From contig JAABSF010000113.1 of the NCBI GenBank assembly GCA_011390535.1, forward strand, positions 1-7,654: a stretch of DNA of 7,654 nt. The letters are read 5' to 3'. Below the pieces are notes generated by a model. The model did no database searches, was not told where the DNA came from, and worked only from the letters and a program-made list of their open reading frames with translations. Made by a program: the position numbers and the translations under genes. The DNA is from Deltaproteobacteria bacterium. GTDB lineage: Bacteria; Myxococcota_A; Polyangia; HGW-17; SLPX01. Of this stretch, positions 1 through 6,195 are shown piece by piece; the stretch's first letter is position 1, and each line of letters begins with the position of its first letter.

Positions 1-2397
1 TATTTGCGGATGACGAGTGCGGATTTCATCAGCTAACCGCACTCCGCTTTCGTCTGGCAGTGTGAGGTTGGTTATCACCAAACCCCACCCACTGTTTTTT
101 TCGTCTTTTGGGGATGGCTTTTCGTTATCAATGTGTTCGGACAGCTTAAAAGCTTCAGCCGCGCAGGACGCCGTCTCTACTTTATAGCCGTGGTTTTTCA
201 GTATTTTGGCAGCTTGTTTGCGCCCTTTTTCGTCATTGTCGACTAAAAGCACAACCATGTCTTTCGTTGCCGAGTTTAATCTGTTTTCTCTGTTCAGGCT
301 TGAATTGCCGGGCTGTTCGTCATGGGTTTTGTTTTGGTTCAAACTGTATGAAGGGAGGAATATTTGAAAAGTTGACCCCTTCCCCGGTTTACTGTCAACC
401 ACTATCCAGCCATGATGGTTTTTTACTATCCCGTAGACGGTCGATAAACCCAAGCCCGTTCCTTTTCCTTGCTCTTTTGTGGTGAAAAATGGATCAAAAA
501 CCCGATCTTTAACCTCTTGAGACATCCCGTGTCCTTCATCTTGAACAGTCAGCCGTATGAATTCACCCGGGCGTGAATACGCAAACTTGGCGGCTTCTTC
601 ATCAGTTATTTGAATTGTTTGTGTTGTGACAGAAACCTTTCCGCCCTCCGGCATGGCGTCACCGGCGTTGTGGACCAGATTCAGAAGAATTTGTTCCATT
701 TGGCCTCTATCGGCTTTAAGCATGCAAGGGGTGCCTGATAGTTCAAGGTGCAAAGAGGATTTCTTGCCCAACATCCTCACAAGGAGATCTTTCATATCAC
801 TTATTGTTTTGTTTAAATCGACCTTCCTTGCTTTGATGCTGCGTCTGCGACTAAAAGAAAGGAGCTGCTGCGTTAGGGCTGCGGCACGCTCTGCCGAGTT
901 GTAGATCTCTTGAATGTGTTTTCTTAATGGGTTCTTTTCATTTGTTCTCTTCAATAGGAGCTCTGCGCAGCCGATTATTCCAGCCATTAGATTATTGAAA
1001 TCATGAGCCACGCCGCCGGCTAGTCGGCCCACTGCATCGAGTCGTTGTGACTGGCGAAGTCTCTCTTCACTCTCTTTGAGGGCTTCCGCTGCATGTTTTC
1101 GTTCTGTTATGTCTCTGGATACGATGCACAAGACGTCTTTACCACCATAGCTGATAAGGCTCGCATTAACCTCTACAAAAACTATGCGGCCATCTTTGTG
1201 TCGATATCTCCGCTCTCCCAAAAAGTAAGATTTGGAGTCACGTACTAGGCTAATATTGTCTTCGATATCTTTGATTGGGTGATCTACAAAATCATGCACC
1301 GAAAGATTGACTATCTCTTCTTTTCTGTAACCAAGCAGCCGTCTAAAAGCTCTATTTGCTTCTAAAATTGTTTTATTAATCGGTTCAAGCAAAAATATGC
1401 ACTCAGCGCTTTGGTTCATAACCGCGCGGTACTTTTCTTCACTGGTTTTCAGTGCTTTGATGGCCTCGCGATGCAGAGTGTTGTCGTGAAAGATCGCAAA
1501 AGCTCCTGAATAATCGCCGGCTTTGTCTTTCCACGGTGTCGCCGTGCATACTAGGGAACGCCTTTCACCATCCGCGCGGATGATTTCCACGTCATAGGTG
1601 GACCTTGCTCCTCTACGGCGTTTGGCGGTCTGCTCTTTTATTGCCTCGAAGGTCTCTTTGTCCATGAATTCCCGGAGGTTTCTCCCGATGAGCCCTCCGG
1701 GCTCCAAACCGAAAATTTCTTCGGCGATGGGATTGGTAAAGGTAAACGTTTCGTTTTCATCCACCACCGCGAGACCGTCTCCCTGCCGCTCGATGAGGTT
1801 GCGATATCTTTCCTCGCTGTCTATTAGAGCTTGTTGGGCAAGTTTTGTTTCGGTTATTTCTTGAACGCTGCCTTGGTAATATAGTAAATTCCCTTTGTCG
1901 TCATTGACCTCTGCACATGAATCTCTCACCCAGATAATGCGTCCGTCCCAACACTCAAAGCGGGTTTCAAAATCTCTTACAATGCCTTTTTGTGCCAATA
2001 TTTCATTGCAACGTTCCCGCTCTGATTTGTCGAGATAACAATCCCCAGCCATGGTATTTAGAAAAGCTTCTCTATTAGGATAACCCAACATTTCCACCAT
2101 AGGCATGTTTGCCTCAAGTATGCGGCCCTCTTTAGTCGTACGGTACAACCCAACGGGGATGTCATCCAGCAGCGCTTTTCTGCGGGTTTCTTCTTCTTCG
2201 GAGAGTTCAGAGAGTTCACTTTTTGGTTTCTTTTCATTAGGATCGAATCCGTGAGGTGTTTTTATTGAGGATGGGAGGTTACTATTCTCAGCAAGAAGAT
2301 CATCGGCCTTGGTCAGAATCGCTTTTGAGGAAGCGATTGCTTTTCTAAATGATTTTTTCAGGAAACTCATGGATCTTTTTCGCCTATTTGTGTTCAT
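1..2397 (-). CDS. Hybrid sensor histidine kinase, three PAS domains, C-terminal receiver (partial, 3' end outside window)
   Basis: This is a cytoplasmic sensor kinase; no membrane segment or signal peptide is visible in the 799 residues present. Domains, numbered from the ATG at 2397: PAS1 about 75-183, PAS2 about 198-311, PAS3 about 322-436 (ending in the typical SRDITERK), HisKA about 445-514, HATPase_c about 560-683, and a receiver from about 714, cut by the window edge. The HisKA H-box reads GGVAHDFNN with the predicted phospho-accepting His465. The ATPase shows an N-box (NLVHNAGDAMPEGG), a G1 box (DEGHGM), an F-box (DPFFTTK) and a G2 box (GKGTGLGLS), so the kinase core looks intact. The receiver is odd: the phosphorylation site reads LVITNLTLPDESG, with Asn777 where Asp is expected, and the acidic pair is Asp720-Asn721. 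The start is uncertain. ATGs at 2445, 2397 and 2370 share the open frame; 2397 was chosen for an AGAAG six bases upstream. It lies 72 bases after the membrane protein gene on the same strand. The ligands of the PAS domains cannot be read from the sequence. Confidence 0.93.
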   Translation of the reverse strand, partial: MNTNRRKRSMSFLKKSFRKAIASSKAILTKADDLLAENSNLPSSIKTPHGFDPNEKKPKSELSELSEEEETRRKALLDDIPVGLYRTTKEGRILEANMPMVEMLGYPNREAFLNTMAGDCYLDKSERERCNEILAQKGIVRDFETRFECWDGRIIWVRDSCAEVNDDKGNLLYYQGSVQEITETKLAQQALIDSEERYRNLIERQGDGLAVVDENETFTFTNPIAEEIFGLEPGGLIGRNLREFMDKETFEAIKEQTAKRRRGARSTYDVEIIRADGERRSLVCTATPWKDKAGDYSGAFAIFHDNTLHREAIKALKTSEEKYRAVMNQSAECIFLLEPINKTILEANRAFRRLLGYRKEEIVNLSVHDFVDHPIKDIEDNISLVRDSKSYFLGERRYRHKDGRIVFVEVNASLISYGGKDVLCIVSRDITERKHAAEALKESEERLRQSQRLDAVGRLAGGVAHDFNNLMAGIIGCAELLLKRTNEKNPLRKHIQEIYNSAERAAALTQQLLSFSRRRSIKARKVDLNKTISDMKDLLVRMLGKKSSLHLELSGTPCMLKADRGQMEQILLNLVHNAGDAMPEGGKVSVTTQTIQITDEEAAKFAYSRPGEFIRLTVQDEGHGMSQEVKDRVFDPFFTTKEQGKGTGLGLSTVYGIVKNHHGWIVVDSKPGKGSTFQIFLPSYSLNQNKTHDEQPGNSSLNRENRLNSATKDMVVLLVDNDEKGRKQAAKILKNHGYKVETASCAAEAFKLSEHIDNEKPSPKDEKNSGWGLVITNLTLPDESGVRLADEIRTRHPQI

Positions 2398-2469
2398 AAG
2401 AATCTTCTGCTTGCAAAAAATACAGGAAAACGGATTCACATTCATATTCTAACTGTTCAGGCGTTTTTA
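2398..2469 (-). other. Short intergenic gap between two same-strand genes
   Basis: This 72-base spacer separates the TGA of the membrane SAM-fold protein from the chosen kinase start. I see no GC-rich stem followed by a T-run on the minus strand, so no intrinsic terminator is supported. No convincing -35/-10 pair is visible either; a lone TAGAAT resembles a -10 element but lacks a matching -35. Read-through from the upstream gene is the simpler reading. The kinase frame is open through part of this gap, back to an in-frame TAG just upstream of an ATG at 2445. The N-terminus could therefore be up to 16 residues longer than called. Confidence 0.5.
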
Positions 2470-5400
2470 TCACTTTTTTTCCAACGAAATTATTTTTCGA
2501 ACACGGGTTACTTCTTTGGCTATCACCAAGCCCAGTGTCTGCGCAAGTGTAGAGGTGCGATCAATTTCTTCCCGCCATATGCTGGAAGACACTCCTTTTG
2601 TCGAGGCCTCCTTGAGTAGCATATTCAGCGCATTATAATGCCCATTCTCCCGGTAGGCGATGGCCATCCATTCATAAGGAGAATCAGCCCATGGGTTTGC
2701 ATGTGTGGCCTGAGAGAAGTACCTTTCAGCTGTAACAATGTGGCCGTTTTTTGCCGCTCTTCGGCCCTTGATCTCCAATTCGTCGGCACGATCGCGGTCA
2801 AAACCGGCAGCCTTGCGAGCGTGTTTTCTGGACTCCTTCGTTTTACCCAACAATGTGAAAAGCTCCGACATAAGATAGTGGCCTCTGTTGGAAGATGGCA
2901 TAAGCTCAAGGTGTTTTGCAGTGAGCTCCAACGCATGCTCTATATTACCCGCCGCCCTCTCTACTTCAGCCATATACAAGAGCGCGAGACGGTGGGGTGT
3001 TTCAACATAGTTTTCCAAATCATTATCTAAAATGGGCTCCAGGTAACCACGTGCGGTTTCCGGCAATCCCAAATCAAGCAGACTGCGGGCAAGGCATATT
3101 CTGCTCTCTATTTCCCAAGCTCCTTCTATGGCTGTTTTCAGAACTCTTATCGCTTTGTGATTTTTGCCTTGTCGCTGAAGTAGGCATCCCAGCCGCCACG
3201 CAGCTTGCAGATCTCTTTTTTTAAATAGAGCATCAAAATAACTCAAAGCCCGCTCTTCATCTCCTTCGTATTCAGCGAGACGCCCCAACAGGAGGTTTTT
3301 TTCAAGTCCAATAATATGACCCCATTTGTGCAGAAAAATTTTGGCTTGTTCAGTTTCATCACCACTACCACGCTCAGCCTTTTCTACCATTGCTCTTGCC
3401 AGCCGACTCCAGAGTTGGAAAGTTGATGTGTTTTCTTTCAGCACGGCAGGCGTAATCCCGGTGTCAATAGATTCTTTTTTTAAGAAGTCGTCGATTTGTA
3501 ATACGGTATCATGGCCAATCCACGGCAGGTCCATCTCCACTATTGGATGACGATCAGTATTGGGCGGTGCAGAAGCGACCAGTTTCCTGAGGGCACTTTC
3601 ATTCAAGAGGTAGGATAAAAGAATGTCTTCCATATCGATTGCGAACAATGAAGCTTGGCGACTGAGCTTATCTTCTGCAAGGTGATATGAGATTATCCCA
3701 GGATCTATTGCAAATGAGGTTTTTGAGCCAATCAGTAATAGTGAGTTTGAGTTTGTTCGAAAAACATGGACACCCTTAAACACCTTCAGAAAAGAAGAGA
3801 GCACTGATTTAATGGAACGTTCATTCATGCGGAAGAGATTGATCCATTGGCAAAACAAACCGTTAGGGGCGAGATTGTCACTGACCAGGCTGAAATGCTC
3901 CAGAGTATAAAGATAAGACATTCCAGACAGCCACGGGTGTGAGGGCTGGGAAACTATTATGTCATAAGCTCTTGGATTACCGCTTTTTTGCCATTTCAAT
4001 AGAGTGTTTCTCGCGTCGTCGATGATAAGTCTGCTGCGCTGATCTCTAAGTGGATGGGTGTCCAGGTTTCCTTTGATTTGTTGATAGATAAACTGAGAGG
4101 CTCTTACTACTTCAGGTTCCAACTCTATTATATCCAGTCGCTTCAATCTCGTCTTGACCATGCTCTCTGCGGTGCCCCCGCTTCCCAGCCCTATGAGCAG
4201 AGCGGTTCGCGGGTTGGGGTGAAGCATATAGGGCAGTGTCCCAAGAAAGAAGATCACAGATGCATAGTGTGGCTCTGAAAACGAATGGTATGCCTCATTC
4301 AGTCCGTTGTTTCTTAAACGGTAACCTCTCTCTCCTTCCTTTCGAATTGTAACGATGGTTTGTTTGCCTTCCGCTTTGAACACCACCTTGTTTTTGGTGT
4401 TTTTGCCTATTATATCAGGAGTCTTGTAGTTTAGTTGTTTTTGATAATCTTCTATTGCGTAGCGGGACTCCATAATATGAATTATTCGAAAATCGGGACT
4501 CAAGGTAATCAAGCCCACCAGCAAAATCGCAGGTGTCGCAAATCGGAACAGCCAAGGTGCAAGCTTCTTTTCCTGTTCTTTTTTGGCGCCGGTTCTATTG
4601 TGAATGAAAAACACCCACGCCACCGCAGTAGCGGTTACAAAACTCAATGAAATGTTCAAGAGGCCCATCTGTCCAACGGTGCCGCTTATCGACGGCAAGA
4701 CAAGTCCGGCTGCTAAAACGCCGATTACAGCGCCGGTCATATTGAAGGCATAGACGCGAGCCAGGCCTTTGGACGCTCCCAGCTTCATACTTGCAAGCTT
4801 GACGGTTATCGGGAAGGCCGCCCCGTAAAAAAAGGTCGGCACTAATATGGCAAGAAAAACCAGTATACTCTTTGTTAAAAAGCCAAGGTAAGGAGTGATG
4901 CCATCCTCAAAAAACCTTCCGGCCAGCCCGGGAATGAGGGGAATAAAAAGCATGGTCATGATGGCTCCAACCCCCGCCAGGACGTGTACGGCGATAAGTA
5001 GATCCCAGATTCGCTTGGGATGCTTCTCTACTATAACCGAGAAAACCGCCGAGCCCAAGGCGATGCCTGTAAGAAAAGCCGCCAAAAGAGCTGCAAAACC
5101 ATACACGGTTCCGTCAAGAACCATCCCCAGCACTCTGTTCCAGACTACCTCATTTCCAAGGGATGCCGCCCCTCCCAAAAGCGCAGCCATAAGAGCGGTG
5201 AAGAGGGACAAACTTATTCCTGCATCAAAGGAGATCTCCTGGGGGGAGATATCGCTTGTCAAGGGGCCATCGGAATAGTTGTCTGCCGGGCTCTCTTCTT
5301 TTGCGGAGGGATTGGCTTTATGGCTGAAAACAGAATGTAGAATAAAGGCTACAGCTGCCGTTAAAAAGCTTATACCCATCGCCATGTATAGGCTTCCGTC

Positions 5401-5955
5401 AAGGCCAAGCCACCTAATAGTCACAAAACCGGCGAGGATGCATCCGGCGACGGCTCCAATTGTATTTGCCGCGTACATTTTCCCTGCTCCTGAGCCCGCT
5501 CTATTTTTCTTTACCAGGATTTTACTGAGCACCGGCAGAGCAGCGCCCATAGCTGAAGTGGGTACAAGGAAAAACAGAAAGGATGGAACCAGACGAAAAA
5601 AAACACTAGCGGCCGGGCTGGGATTAGTCCCCATAATGGTAAAAATATAGCCTGCACGGTAAAAAACCGGAGTGATAAAAACAGCATAAATACCGATAAC
5701 AGCTTCCAAAATAGCATACACAAGCATGGGCCTGCGGATTCGGTCGACATATTTTCCCGCCACGATACTCCCGAAACCCATTCCCACCATATAAGCGGCC
5801 AGGACAGTGGTCAGCGCTGTTTGAGTTGTGCCGAAAGAGAAATCCAAAACTCGAAACCAGACGATTTCATAGATCAATGCGGCCATGCCTGAAAAAAACA
5901 GGAGAACAAAAAAGGTTGCCGAAGCCCATTTTGGAAGTGAATGCGGTGTTTTCAT
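2470..5955 (-). CDS. Fused polytopic membrane / spermidine-synthase-like protein with C-terminal TPR repeats
   Basis: This complete 1161-residue protein belongs to the 'fused MFS/spermidine synthase' type, recognised from the N-terminal motif SGMAALIYEIVWFRVL. About 13 membrane segments lie between residues 12 and 486, in two homologous halves (about 14-210 and 250-452) joined by a polar linker at 211-245. A soluble SAM-fold domain follows at about 490-750. It has the glycine loop IGLGSGGTAES (588-598), the acidic IELEPE (610-615), DDAR (646-649) and the family signature YDIIVSQPSHPWLSG (664-678). Gln670 sits where spermidine synthases have the catalytic Asp, so polyamine synthesis should not be assumed. 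Residues about 885-1121 form roughly seven TPR-like helical repeats, a probable protein-binding surface. Many family members lack such a tail. The start ATG has a weak GGTG seven bases upstream; the next in-frame ATG (Met24) would cut into the first membrane segment. It is probably the first gene of a unit with the downstream kinase. Substrate and true function are unknown. Confidence 0.92.
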   Translation of the reverse strand: MKTPHSLPKWASATFFVLLFFSGMAALIYEIVWFRVLDFSFGTTQTALTTVLAAYMVGMGFGSIVAGKYVDRIRRPMLVYAILEAVIGIYAVFITPVFYRAGYIFTIMGTNPSPAASVFFRLVPSFLFFLVPTSAMGAALPVLSKILVKKNRAGSGAGKMYAANTIGAVAGCILAGFVTIRWLGLDGSLYMAMGISFLTAAVAFILHSVFSHKANPSAKEESPADNYSDGPLTSDISPQEISFDAGISLSLFTALMAALLGGAASLGNEVVWNRVLGMVLDGTVYGFAALLAAFLTGIALGSAVFSVIVEKHPKRIWDLLIAVHVLAGVGAIMTMLFIPLIPGLAGRFFEDGITPYLGFLTKSILVFLAILVPTFFYGAAFPITVKLASMKLGASKGLARVYAFNMTGAVIGVLAAGLVLPSISGTVGQMGLLNISLSFVTATAVAWVFFIHNRTGAKKEQEKKLAPWLFRFATPAILLVGLITLSPDFRIIHIMESRYAIEDYQKQLNYKTPDIIGKNTKNKVVFKAEGKQTIVTIRKEGERGYRLRNNGLNEAYHSFSEPHYASVIFFLGTLPYMLHPNPRTALLIGLGSGGTAESMVKTRLKRLDIIELEPEVVRASQFIYQQIKGNLDTHPLRDQRSRLIIDDARNTLLKWQKSGNPRAYDIIVSQPSHPWLSGMSYLYTLEHFSLVSDNLAPNGLFCQWINLFRMNERSIKSVLSSFLKVFKGVHVFRTNSNSLLLIGSKTSFAIDPGIISYHLAEDKLSRQASLFAIDMEDILLSYLLNESALRKLVASAPPNTDRHPIVEMDLPWIGHDTVLQIDDFLKKESIDTGITPAVLKENTSTFQLWSRLARAMVEKAERGSGDETEQAKIFLHKWGHIIGLEKNLLLGRLAEYEGDEERALSYFDALFKKRDLQAAWRLGCLLQRQGKNHKAIRVLKTAIEGAWEIESRICLARSLLDLGLPETARGYLEPILDNDLENYVETPHRLALLYMAEVERAAGNIEHALELTAKHLELMPSSNRGHYLMSELFTLLGKTKESRKHARKAAGFDRDRADELEIKGRRAAKNGHIVTAERYFSQATHANPWADSPYEWMAIAYRENGHYNALNMLLKEASTKGVSSSIWREEIDRTSTLAQTLGLVIAKEVTRVRKIISLEKK

Positions 5956-6195
5956 TGAGATACACCACTGTTAATTGACACAGGATGGAAAGCTTTAGTG
6001 TTAAAGTCTCGGATTCTTTTTCGGGTTTTTTTAATGATCTGGATTGTTAAGTGTAAATTCATGTGACGCCGTCGTGTCGATTCAATCAGAATTTTGGATT
6101 GTTATCTTTGAACTTTGTTCCTTGACGTTTACCCTTGGAAAAAAGTATCGTCAAATTGGTAAGATAATGACAAAAGAGTAAAGGGTAGTAAAGAC
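5956..6195. other. Divergent intergenic region, likely carrying promoters for both flanking genes
   Basis: This 240-base AT-rich region lies between the starts of two divergent genes, so it should hold both promoters. The only candidate pair for the plus-strand gene is TTGACG (6122-6127) with TATCGT (6146-6151) at 18-base spacing, which is weak. No good pair stands out for the minus-strand gene. A 10-base direct repeat, TGGATTGTTA, occurs at 6040-6049 and 6095-6104. A 36-codon minus-strand reading frame from 6062 ends in TGA at 5952-5954, overlapping the ATG of the membrane protein as ATGA. It has no recognisable ribosome binding site and is not called as a gene. Confidence 0.6.
6122..6154. 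promoter_or_regulatory. Inverted repeat TTGACG-N21-CGTCAA, candidate operator or promoter element
   Basis: Two six-base arms, TTGACG at 6122-6127 and CGTCAA at 6149-6154, form a perfect inverted repeat around a 21-base spacer, about 40 to 70 bases upstream of the secreted protein start. Each arm also resembles a -35 hexamer, facing the other. On the plus strand, TATCGT lies 18 bases after the left arm and could be a -10 (4 of 6 matches). The symmetry could be a dimeric regulator site, two face-to-face weak promoters, or chance. Confidence 0.25.

Noticed and set aside
130..160. Small palindrome AGCTT-AA-AAGCT
   Set aside because: It is inside the kinase coding sequence and short enough to be chance.
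626..904. 92-codon plus-strand open frame opposite the kinase
   Set aside because: The minus strand encodes the HATPase_c N-box and the region after the H-box with intact motifs, so this is a shadow.
2638..3030. 130-codon plus-strand open frame
   Set aside because: It is opposite the well-supported TPR region of the minus-strand gene and has no domain or ribosome binding site that would support it.
4895..5278. 127-codon plus-strand open frame
   Set aside because: It lies fully inside the membrane region of the minus-strand SAM-fold protein, and its translation is a low-information basic sequence with no recognisable domain. It is an antisense shadow.
2470..5955. Calling the large gene speE (spermidine synthase)
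   Set aside because: The SAM-fold domain resembles the family, but the position of the catalytic Asp is Gln and the protein is a membrane/TPR fusion. The symbol would overstate what is known.
5975..6003. TTGACA at 5975-5980 as a plus-strand -35 box
   Set aside because: No acceptable -10 hexamer lies 16-18 bases downstream, and the site is about 200 bases from the plus-strand gene.
6011..6032. T-rich run in the divergent region as a terminator
   Set aside because: There is no GC-rich stem before the T-run, and the flanking genes both point away from the region.
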